Shown here piece by piece: positions 1 to 5,274 of a stretch of 5,632 bases of DNA; within the stretch, counting starts at the first letter, position 1, and each line of letters starts with the position of its first letter. The stretch is from NCBI GenBank assembly GCA_011048645.1, contig DSDR01000028.1, forward strand, positions 1 through 5,632, in the 5' to 3' direction. The translations under genes and the position numbers were made by a program. This stretch comes from Phycisphaerales bacterium (lineage in GTDB: Bacteria > Planctomycetota > Phycisphaerae > Sedimentisphaerales > Anaerohalosphaeraceae). Below the pieces are notes generated by a model that saw only the letters and a list, made by a program, of their open reading frames with translations, made no database searches and was not told where the DNA came from.

Positions 1-30
1 AAATTATATTGCACTTATTTTTATTATAAC

Positions 31-67
31 AACCGATTTGAATGCCGATAATGGGGCGGTTTTTTTG
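31..67 (+). terminator. Possible Rho-independent terminator of an upstream gene
   Basis: AACCG (31-35) can pair with CGGTT (57-61), and ATT (36-38) can continue the stem with AAT (50-52) across a four-G bulge. A run of seven T follows (60-66). This suits the end of a plus-strand gene lying before the window. The stem is short and bulged, so the call is weak. GATAAT at 47-52 could instead be a -10 box for the gene at 88, but I see no good -35 box for it. Confidence 0.3.
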
Positions 68-87
68 ATTTTTCGGGAATTCTTCTT

Positions 88-960
88 ATGGATTTGCGCG
101 CCCTTTTTGTCGCGCTGCTCAGTGTGTCTTTCTGCGCCGTTTCCGAGGGACAACTTCTCAACAGCAGCTTTGAAATTCCGGACCCAAACCGTGCCACGCC
201 GTGGTTCACGCCGCCCATGTACTGGCAGTGGGACGACACCCCTGGCAATCTGAACTACGTCGGCCTGCATCGCCAATTCACGCCGAGACCGGAACAGCGA
301 CAGCCGGTTTATTGGTCGATTCCAAGCCCCGTCGAGGGAGACTATTTTGTGGTGTTGTCCACAGGCGATGCGCAGGGGATGGATTCGGCCGGAAAAACGC
401 TGTATTCGAGAATAGAGCAGCTAATTTCGATTTGTCCTGGAGACATGATTTCAGGGTATTACTTTTTCGGTACCTGTGATTATCTGCCCTATGATGACAC
501 CGGACGCATTTTGCTCGAGCCGGTCGATCCCAATGACGGGCTGCGTCCGGTGATTCTTGCTGAAATTTCGACCGAAGATGTCGGGAATTATGGTTCTACC
601 CATGGCTGGCAATACTTCCATCACCGGTTCGATGGCCCGCAATGCGGCCAATACGTTCTGTCGTGCGAGGTCCGCGATTATCTGGACAAAATTTATAAAA
701 GTTATTTGGCGCTGGACAATTTTCGCCTTTGCCGGAATGTCCCGAAGTTTGGCGATTTCAATACCGACTGCGCCATTGATTACCATGACTTTGATATTAT
801 GGCCCAGGCCTGGCTGGCCGACTGCAACGACCCCAATGTCGTTGCGGACCCGAATATACCCTGTGAGCTTTTGATCACCGACCCCAACCATATCGACGGG
901 TTCATTACGATCGACCATTTGATGTTGCTGAGCGAACACTGGCTGGAACGGTTTGATTAG
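88..960 (+). CDS. Secreted protein with C-terminal dockerin-like module
   Basis: This 290-residue protein probably acts outside the cytoplasm, but its exact function is unknown. Residues 1-21 look like a signal peptide (short positive start, hydrophobic FVALLSVSF, then a small-residue region before QLLNSSFE). Residues 22-216 are rich in aromatics and beta-type sequence, from an NSSFE start to a YLALDNFRLC end, which resembles jelly-roll or carbohydrate-binding-like domains of secreted planctomycete proteins (inference). Residues 222-287 hold two dockerin-like loops. The first (D223, N225, D227, D231, D234) fits the calcium-loop spacing; the second (D265, N267, D270, G271, D276) is off register. 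The mature part has eight cysteines (116, 130, 186, 193, 215, 228, 246, 259), which suits disulfides. The ATG at 88 is preceded by a weak SD, GGGA at 75-78, nine bases away. No catalytic motif is visible, so a binding or surface-anchoring role is as likely as an enzymatic one. Confidence 0.8.
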   Translation: MDLRALFVALLSVSFCAVSEGQLLNSSFEIPDPNRATPWFTPPMYWQWDDTPGNLNYVGLHRQFTPRPEQRQPVYWSIPSPVEGDYFVVLSTGDAQGMDSAGKTLYSRIEQLISICPGDMISGYYFFGTCDYLPYDDTGRILLEPVDPNDGLRPVILAEISTEDVGNYGSTHGWQYFHHRFDGPQCGQYVLSCEVRDYLDKIYKSYLALDNFRLCRNVPKFGDFNTDCAIDYHDFDIMAQAWLADCNDPNVVADPNIPCELLITDPNHIDGFITIDHLMLLSEHWLERFD

Positions 961-1006
961 GACATCAAATCCGGTTTCACTTAATCCATTTAGGCTTTAT
1001 CCGGTT

Positions 1007-1018
1007 CGGCGGCCGCCG
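1007..1018. repeat. 12-bp perfect GC palindrome upstream of promoter
   Basis: CGGCGGCCGCCG is its own reverse complement and ends 10 bp before the -35 box at 1029. In RNA it could fold only as a 4-bp stem with a GGCC loop, and no T run follows, so it is a poor terminator for the gene ending at 960. A protein-binding site is possible but unproven. ATCCGGTT occurs at 969-976 and again at 999-1006, exactly 30 bp apart, the second copy directly abutting the palindrome. Confidence 0.4.
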
Positions 1019-1028
1019 TTGAAATCAG

Positions 1029-1057
1029 TTGACAGTTCTTGCGCGTTTGGATACAAT
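1029..1057 (+). promoter_or_regulatory. Near-consensus sigma70 promoter
   Basis: A perfect -35 box TTGACA (1029-1034) is followed by 17 bp and a -10 box TACAAT (1052-1057; five of six consensus bases). Transcription would start near 1064-1066, giving a leader of about 30 nt before the ATG at 1096. This implies that the TPR-like gene is transcribed from its own constitutive-type promoter, not from the gene upstream. Confidence 0.75.
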
Positions 1058-1084
1058 GAATTTCAGAGCGATTATGCTGTGTAT

Positions 1085-1088
1085 GGAG
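1085..1088 (+). promoter_or_regulatory. Ribosome binding site for the TPR-like gene
   Basis: GGAG lies seven bases before the ATG at 1096, which is standard spacing. It fixes this ATG as the start and excludes an earlier reading of the frame. Confidence 0.65.
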
Positions 1089-1095
1089 ACGCGCA

Positions 1096-2109
1096 ATGGA
1101 CTTTTTCAAGAGTCGAAAAGAAAGCACAATCTGGCGGTTCAAGTGGCATTTTCTGTTTGCATTGATCGTGTTGCTGTCCTTGATTTTCGCCGGCATCGGC
1201 TGGTCAATCCAAACCCCCCAGGAAAAAACAGGGCAGACTCTGCTTGTCATCGCCGGCGGTCTGTTTACACTGGCATTGGCCTATGCGGTATTTGTTCTCT
1301 TGCTGCTGTCGTATGAGACGGTGCGAAGCCTCAAAGACACCGGCGAAAAACTGGACAATTCCAGCGAAATGCTGAATCGTCAAAGTACCCTGCTGGTTCA
1401 GATTGCCCAGGGCGTTCGGCTCAGCGACACCGCCAAAGAAATTGTCTTTCGGGACGCCGAACAACTGGAATTGGGCGAGGCGGCCCTGAACAAACTCCAT
1501 CAGCATGATTTTGATCAGGCCGAGACGATGATCGAGGCCATGGCGCAACAACCCAAATATCATGAATTGGCCGCCCGTCTGAAACGCATGGCGGACCGAT
1601 ACCGCGCCGCGACCGAAGAAGGACGCATCAATCAGATTATCGCTCATATCGAAGATTTGTTCAGCCAATATCGCTGGGCGCAGGCGGGGGCGCACATTGA
1701 AAGTCTCATCAAAACCTTTCCGTACTCCGACAGGGCCAAAACCATGCCTGCCCGCCTGCGGGAACACAAAGACCGGCACAAACGCGAACTGCTGGCCGAA
1801 TGGGATCTGGCCGTGCGCAACAAGGATACCGACCGCAGCCTTGAAATCCTCAAAGAACTGGACTTGTATCTGACGCCCGCCGAAGCGCTGGCGCTGAAGG
1901 AATCGGCCGTGACCGTCTTTCGCACCAAACTGCATAATCTCGGCGTGGAATTTTCCGTTGCCGTCACCGAAAAGAACTGGAAAAAGGCGCTGGAAACGGG
2001 CAAAGAGATTGTTCAGAACTTTCCCAACAGCCGGATGGCCGCTGAAATCCGAAGCAAAATGGATATCCTTCAGGAACGCGCCCGCACCTGCGCCAAAGAA
2101 ACATCCTGA
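1096..2109 (+). CDS. Membrane-anchored TPR-like repeat protein, function unknown
   Basis: I do not recognise a named family for this 337-residue protein. A basic N-terminus precedes two hydrophobic segments (about 17-37 and 49-71), predicting a helical hairpin in the inner membrane. Residues 72-125 are polar and probably helical or coiled-coil. From about 126 the chain is almost all amphipathic helix with four repeats of one pattern: a short turn, an A-rich helix, then a P/Y-containing turn and a second helix. They lie near 137-162 (HDFDQAETMIEAMA), 192-221 (YRWAQAGAHIESLIKTFP), 243-269 (KDTDRSLEILKELDLYL) and 293-322 (KNWKKALETGKEIVQNFP). This looks like TPR-type solenoid, so a protein-binding scaffold facing the cytoplasm is the best guess. 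The gene has its own strong promoter and a good SD, and converges on flhB. A link to the flagellum is suggested only by position. Confidence 0.8.
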   Translation: MDFFKSRKESTIWRFKWHFLFALIVLLSLIFAGIGWSIQTPQEKTGQTLLVIAGGLFTLALAYAVFVLLLLSYETVRSLKDTGEKLDNSSEMLNRQSTLLVQIAQGVRLSDTAKEIVFRDAEQLELGEAALNKLHQHDFDQAETMIEAMAQQPKYHELAARLKRMADRYRAATEEGRINQIIAHIEDLFSQYRWAQAGAHIESLIKTFPYSDRAKTMPARLREHKDRHKRELLAEWDLAVRNKDTDRSLEILKELDLYLTPAEALALKESAVTVFRTKLHNLGVEFSVAVTEKNWKKALETGKEIVQNFPNSRMAAEIRSKMDILQERARTCAKETS

Positions 2110-2133
2110 TAACCGCCATAGCAAGGCTCGAGC

Positions 2134-2165
2134 GATGAGGCGACCCGCTGCGCCGTCATCTTCTT
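2134..2165 (+). terminator. Hairpin terminator candidate after the TPR-like gene
   Basis: GATGAGGCG (2134-2142) pairs with CGCC (2151-2154) and TCATC (2156-2160), with one bulged G (2155) and an 8-nt loop. The nine-pair stem is followed by TTCTT, a weak U-rich tail. It starts 25 nt after the stop at 2109. On the minus strand the same stem has no U tail, so it would serve the plus-strand gene better than flhB. Confidence 0.45.
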
Positions 2166-2172
2166 ACGGGGT

Positions 2173-2210
2173 GGACAACTCGACTGTCCCGGCAACCCTT
2201 CCGGTTCGGG
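2173..2210. other. Two overlapping hairpins in the convergent spacer
   Basis: GGACA (2173-2177) pairs with TGTCC (2185-2189) around an ACTCGAC loop. Next, CCCG (2188-2191) plus AACC (2194-2197) pair with GGTT (2203-2206) plus CGGG (2207-2210), leaving a 2-nt bulge and a small loop that reads GGAAG on the minus strand. The two stems share bases 2188-2189, so they may compete at their edges. No T run follows on either strand. The sequence does not match SRP, RNase P, tmRNA, 6S or c-di-GMP-I riboswitch cores that I could recall. It may be a structured 3' end of the flhB transcript. Confidence 0.35.
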
Positions 2211-2247
2211 CAGCAAGGCATTGAGGGTAAAGGGGCTTTTGCACGCT

Positions 2248-3306
2248 TTATTTGTTTTTTCGCAGGCGATAGACCAGCGCCAGCACCTCGGCCACCGCGA
2301 CAAACAGCGCATCGGGGATGGGTTTTCCGAGTTTGACCGTCGCAAACAGCTCACGGGCAAGCGACGGGCGGCGAATGATCGGCACACCGTACGCACGGGC
2401 GATATCCTTGATTTTTTCGCACATATGATCGCCGCCCTTGGCCACCACCACCGGGGCCTGCATCTTCGAGGCATCATATCGCAAGGCCACGGCCACATGC
2501 GTCGGGTTGACCAGCACCACGTCGGCCTTGGGCACATCCTGAAGCATCCGCTGCATCGCCGCTTCGTACTGCTTTCGGCGAATCCGCGATTTGACCTCCG
2601 GCGACCCTTCGGTATCGCGGTGCTCATCACGGACTTCCTGTTTGGTCATCTTGAGGTTTTCTATATATTTCCATTTTTGATAGATCAGATCAAGAACCCC
2701 AATGACGACCAGCCCCACACAAATCCGCACCGCCGCGCCGAGAATCAGCCCCCCGATAGCGGCGAGCATGCGATCCATATGCACCCATTGGAACGTCACA
2801 AGCACATCCAGACGCTCTTTGAGATAAATCCAGACGAGCACCCCGATGAACAGCAGCTTCAGGATGGAAAACCCCAGTTTGACCAGCGATTCAGTCGAAA
2901 ACAATTCCTTCAGCCCCTTGGCCGGACTGAGCTTGTCCAGCTTCCACTCCAGCGCCTTGGGACTGTACTGCAAGCCGGAAATCGCCAAGCTCACTCCCAC
3001 ACCGGCCGCGAAGATCAATGCAATAAACGGCAGCGATACCAACATCATATCGATAACCTGCCGGCCCATAAATCCCACAAATGCCTGACTATTCTCCATC
3101 ACCGAGGTATCGGGAACCAACCCGGTGCGTATCCGCTCCTTGCACCAGCGGGTAAACCACGGTCCCAGCAGCGCCGCCGCCCCGACCAGCGTCGCCAGCG
3201 TCGCGGCCGAGAGCATCTCCTGGCTTTGCGGCGATTGCCCTTCTTGCCGGGCTTTTCTCAGCCGATGCTGAGTCGGCTGTTCAGTTTTGTTTTGTGCCTT
3301 ATCCAT
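2248..3306 (-). CDS. flhB: Flagellar biosynthesis protein FlhB
   Basis: FlhB sits at the flagellar export gate and switches secretion from rod-hook to filament substrates. This 352-residue copy has the usual length and order. It has an N-terminal KTEQPTQHRLRKARQEGQ stretch, four membrane segments (about 36-52, 86-110, 144-165, 183-206), a charged linker, and a cytoplasmic domain with the autocleavage motif NPTH at 267-270 in the context DVVLVNPTHVAVALRYD. The C-terminal part ends in PDALFVAVAEVLALVYRL, typical of the family. The ATG at 3306 is the first start after an in-frame TGA, and no clear SD precedes it, although fliR ends 46 nt upstream. It is the last visible gene of the operon. The region before ARELF reads IRRPSLAR, where many homologues have ENPPLAR. 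A virulence-type T3SS homologue is possible in principle, but neighbouring FliO favours the flagellum. Confidence 0.97.
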   Translation of the reverse strand: MDKAQNKTEQPTQHRLRKARQEGQSPQSQEMLSAATLATLVGAAALLGPWFTRWCKERIRTGLVPDTSVMENSQAFVGFMGRQVIDMMLVSLPFIALIFAAGVGVSLAISGLQYSPKALEWKLDKLSPAKGLKELFSTESLVKLGFSILKLLFIGVLVWIYLKERLDVLVTFQWVHMDRMLAAIGGLILGAAVRICVGLVVIGVLDLIYQKWKYIENLKMTKQEVRDEHRDTEGSPEVKSRIRRKQYEAAMQRMLQDVPKADVVLVNPTHVAVALRYDASKMQAPVVVAKGGDHMCEKIKDIARAYGVPIIRRPSLARELFATVKLGKPIPDALFVAVAEVLALVYRLRKNK

Positions 3307-3352
3307 TGGCTTCGGTCAAGCGCAATAGCGAGCGGCGAACGGTCTTGCATAA

Positions 3353-4105
3353 TTAAACGGGTATCAGCCGATTCAGCCACAACGCAAACTGTTTGAGATA
3401 CGCCGCCAGAAACGGCATGAAAATCCCCACCATCAATAATCCCAGGCCGCATCGCAGCGGCAGGCTTAAAAACAGGACGTTCGCTTCCGGCGCAACCCGG
3501 GCCATAAACGCCAGCACGACCATCAGCAGCAAAAACGTCGCCAAAATCGGGGCGGCCAACTGCAATGCCAGCATCATCATCGCCGAACCGGCTTTCAGGA
3601 CGCTGCCGGCCAGCGCTTCAATGGTGGGGGTCGTCCCCGGCTGATAGCCCTCAAACGTTCGGCTCAGGATATGCAGCAGCAGATGATGCCCTTCGGTCGC
3701 GAACAGCATCAGCACGAAAATGATTTCAAGAATCGTCCCGACCGGGCGGCTTTCTTCGCCCAGAAACGGATCCATCACATTGGCCATCGTCAATCCCATC
3801 TGCTGTTCAATGATGCCCCCGCCCACTCGAACCACCGCCAGCAAGCTGTAGGCCACCAGCCCCAGCGCCAGCCCGTAAACGGTCTCGTCCAGCAAAAACA
3901 ACAGCGCCTCGACCGGACTGATCGCCGCAGCCTGAGCCGGATACGGCGTGATCGCGGCAAAAAAACTCGCCAGGATCAGCGCGATGGTGATTTTGCTGCG
4001 ATGCGGAATCGTCTGCCAGCTAAACAACGGCGACGCAGCAAAAAACGCACCGATCCGCGTCAGAATCAGCATAAACCCAAAGATGTTACCGGTCGGAATA
4101 TCCAT
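3353..4105 (-). CDS. fliR: Flagellar biosynthetic protein FliR
   Basis: FliR is an integral membrane subunit of the flagellar export gate and assembles with FliP and FliQ in the inner membrane. This copy has 250 residues, close to the usual 250-265. Recognisable blocks are the N-terminal LILTRIGAFFAASPLF, GGGIIEQQMGLTMANVMDP (96-114), ATEGHHLLL (136-144), and the long C-terminal hydrophobic region ALQLAAPILA...MARVAPEANVLFLSLPLR (180-218). About six membrane segments are expected. The ATG at 4105 is the only plausible start, because an in-frame TGA lies shortly upstream. No SD is visible there: the nearest purine run, GAG, is about 18 nt away. fliQ ends 70 nt upstream and flhB begins 46 nt downstream, so all three are probably cotranscribed. 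Confidence 0.96.
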   Translation of the reverse strand: MDIPTGNIFGFMLILTRIGAFFAASPLFSWQTIPHRSKITIALILASFFAAITPYPAQAAAISPVEALLFLLDETVYGLALGLVAYSLLAVVRVGGGIIEQQMGLTMANVMDPFLGEESRPVGTILEIIFVLMLFATEGHHLLLHILSRTFEGYQPGTTPTIEALAGSVLKAGSAMMMLALQLAAPILATFLLLMVVLAFMARVAPEANVLFLSLPLRCGLGLLMVGIFMPFLAAYLKQFALWLNRLIPV

Positions 4106-4152
4106 AAAAGCATGCTGATGTACTCAAAAAACGTCAATCCATACCCACAGGC

Positions 4153-4178
4153 CAATCTCTCTGACTTCTGATTTCTCA
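4153..4178. repeat. Degenerate heptad repeat in the fliQ-fliR gap
   Basis: Read on the plus strand, GACTTCT (4163-4169) and GATTTCT (4170-4176) are two tandem 7-bp units, preceded by the more decayed CAATCTCTCT. On the minus strand the tract begins at the fliQ stop codon itself (TGAGAAATCAGAAGTCAG) and ends in ATTGG. The tract between fliP and fliQ has the same design. Confidence 0.55.
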
Positions 4179-4445
4179 AACACCGTAACTTTGGATACGG
4201 CTGAAGATCTCGGTGGTAAATTTCATCAGAATTTGCAGCATCCAGTTGCCAAACAGCAGCGACGTGATTCCCACGGCGATCAGTTTCGGTGCAATCGTCA
4301 GCGACATATCGCGAATCGAGGTAACCGTCTGAAACAGCGAAATCACAATACCGGTAAAAATACAGACCAGCAGAATCGGCGCCGCCAGCAGCAGCGCTGT
4401 TTCCATCGTATGCCGACCCAGATAAAGGACTACATCCACATCCAT
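4176..4445 (-). CDS. fliQ: Flagellar biosynthetic protein FliQ
   Basis: FliQ is the small two-helix subunit of the flagellar export gate. The protein has 89 residues, which is the usual family length. It has membrane helices near 14-38 (ETALLLAAPILLVCIFTG) and 52-74 (PKLIAVGITSLLFGNWML). They are joined by a loop reading SLFQTVTSIRDMSLTIAPK, which matches the conserved SxxQxxTxxxxMSLxxxPK pattern. The ATG at 4445 is supported by GGAG at 4451-4454, five bases upstream. The gene follows fliP by 37 nt and precedes fliR by 70 nt. Both gaps carry 7-bp repeats. Nothing is missing or broken. Confidence 0.96.
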   Translation of the reverse strand: MDVDVVLYLGRHTMETALLLAAPILLVCIFTGIVISLFQTVTSIRDMSLTIAPKLIAVGITSLLFGNWMLQILMKFTTEIFSRIQSYGV

Positions 4446-4450
4446 AGCAA

Positions 4451-4454
4451 CTCC
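4451..4454 (-). promoter_or_regulatory. Ribosome binding site for fliQ
   Basis: On the minus strand GGAG precedes the ATG at 4445 by five bases (TTGCT). The SD abuts the last unit of the heptad repeat and shares its final base, so repeat growth or loss would leave the SD-start distance unchanged. Confidence 0.6.
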
Positions 4455-4481
4455 AATTCTACATTCTGAATTCTGAATTCT
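4454..4481. repeat. Four tandem 7-bp repeats in the fliP-fliQ gap
   Basis: On the plus strand the units are CAATTCT (4454-4460), ACATTCT (4461-4467), GAATTCT (4468-4474) and GAATTCT (4475-4481), in exact period 7. On the minus strand they read as AGAATTC-type units. They fill almost the whole 37-nt gap, from just after the fliP stop to the fliQ SD. Short heptad tandem repeats are known from some cyanobacterial genomes; whether this is a family-wide element here cannot be seen from one window. Confidence 0.8.
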
Positions 4482-4482
4482 C

Positions 4483-5274
4483 TCATCTGAAACTCAAGCT
4501 CAATCCCTGCGCCAGCACACCCCAGCCATCGACCAGAATGAATAAAATCAGCTTAAACGGCAGCGAAATCATCACCGGCGGCAGCATCATCATACCGGCG
4601 CTGAGCAGCACGCTGGCAATCACCAGATCCAGCAATAAAAACGGAATAAACACCAGACACCCGATTTCAAAGGCGGTGCGAAATTCACTGATAATGAACG
4701 CCGGCGTGACAATATGCAGCCCCAGATCGCTGACCTTGTCGGGCATCGGCGCCTTGGCAATCGAGACAAACAGCGCCATATCGCTTTTGCGTGTCTGACG
4801 AATCATAAACTCTTTCAAAAGGGTACTGACCGTTGTTGTGGCCTGATCAAATTCAATCTCATCGTCCAGATACGGGCGCACCGCCTCCTCCTGAATGCGA
4901 TAAAATGTCGGCGCCATGGTAAACAGCGTCAAAAACAGCGCCAGTCCCAGCACCGCCGTATTCGGCGGAATATTCTGCGTGCCCAGCGCCCGCCGTACAA
5001 ATCCGAGCACGATCACAATCCGCGTAAAGGAGGTGGTCATCGCCAGCACACTCGGCAGCACCGCCAACAGCGTAAACAGCACCACCAGTTTGACCGGGGC
5101 GCTCCATTCGTTCGGCGTATCGTCGGTCGGATCGGTCGTGGCCTTGTCCACGACGTCCAGCAGTTGCGGCACCGACGGCAGCGTATGGCCGCCGTTGGTC
5201 TGAGCCGACAAGGGGACACACGGCAGCACCGCCAGCGATCCCAGCACCACCCACAGCAGCATCGGCTTACGCAT
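4483..5274 (-). CDS. fliP: Flagellar biosynthetic protein FliP
   Basis: FliP is the main pore-forming subunit of the flagellar export gate. From the ATG at 5274 it has 263 residues. Residues 1-24 (MRKPMLLWVVLGSLAVLP to SAQ) form a signal peptide, which is known for FliP. Family signatures are clear: FTRIVIVLGFVRRALGTQ (83-100) with NIPPNTAVLGLALFLTLF, and the C-terminal DLVIASVLLSAGMMMLPPV (216-234) followed by MISLPFKLILFILVDGW. I chose 5274 because GAGGG at 5283-5287 stands eight bases upstream and because it leaves a clean signal peptide. Earlier in-frame ATGs (5289, 5346) lack an SD, lie deeper in fliO, and would put a charged, cysteine-rich tail ahead of the signal. The start overlaps the fliO end by 8 nt, indicating translational coupling. 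Confidence 0.96.
   Translation of the reverse strand: MRKPMLLWVVLGSLAVLPCVPLSAQTNGGHTLPSVPQLLDVVDKATTDPTDDTPNEWSAPVKLVVLFTLLAVLPSVLAMTTSFTRIVIVLGFVRRALGTQNIPPNTAVLGLALFLTLFTMAPTFYRIQEEAVRPYLDDEIEFDQATTTVSTLLKEFMIRQTRKSDMALFVSIAKAPMPDKVSDLGLHIVTPAFIISEFRTAFEIGCLVFIPFLLLDLVIASVLLSAGMMMLPPVMISLPFKLILFILVDGWGVLAQGLSLSFR

Noticed and set aside
9..30. TTGCAC and TATAAC as a promoter for the gene at 88
   Set aside because: The boxes are only about 10 bp apart, too short for sigma70.
1204..2124. Long open frame of 306 codons on the minus strand opposite the TPR-like gene
   Set aside because: It mirrors a gene with promoter, SD and coherent membrane and repeat structure; its own product is Phe/Gly/Gln-rich without domain order, and it has no SD.
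2196..2216. GGTTCGGGC as a tRNA T-arm, or the GGAA loop as an SRP RNA core
   Set aside because: The T-stem does not pair and no cloverleaf can be built; the SRP asymmetric loop sequence (AGCAGC opposite the GGAA side) is missing.
2070..2630. Minus-strand frame running from within flhB through the convergent spacer
   Set aside because: It is Arg/Cys-rich out-of-frame reading of flhB, and the spacer part shows hairpins, not coding character.
3258..3350. 30-codon minus-strand frame starting 2 nt after the fliR stop and overlapping the flhB start
   Set aside because: It has no SD and no recognisable product; it could couple translation to flhB, but nothing beyond position supports it.
2221..3396. 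Open frame of 391 codons on the plus strand opposite flhB
   Set aside because: The product is His/Gln/Arg-rich low-complexity sequence, typical of the antisense of a GC-rich membrane protein gene; flhB is certain.
4107..4136. TTGACG followed after 17 bp by CATGCT on the minus strand, a possible promoter for fliR
   Set aside because: The -10 box matches only three of six bases and lies too close to the ATG at 4105.
5026..5036. AAAGGAGGTGG, a perfect SD-like sequence on the plus strand
   Set aside because: No suitable start codon follows at the right distance and it lies opposite conserved FliP codons.
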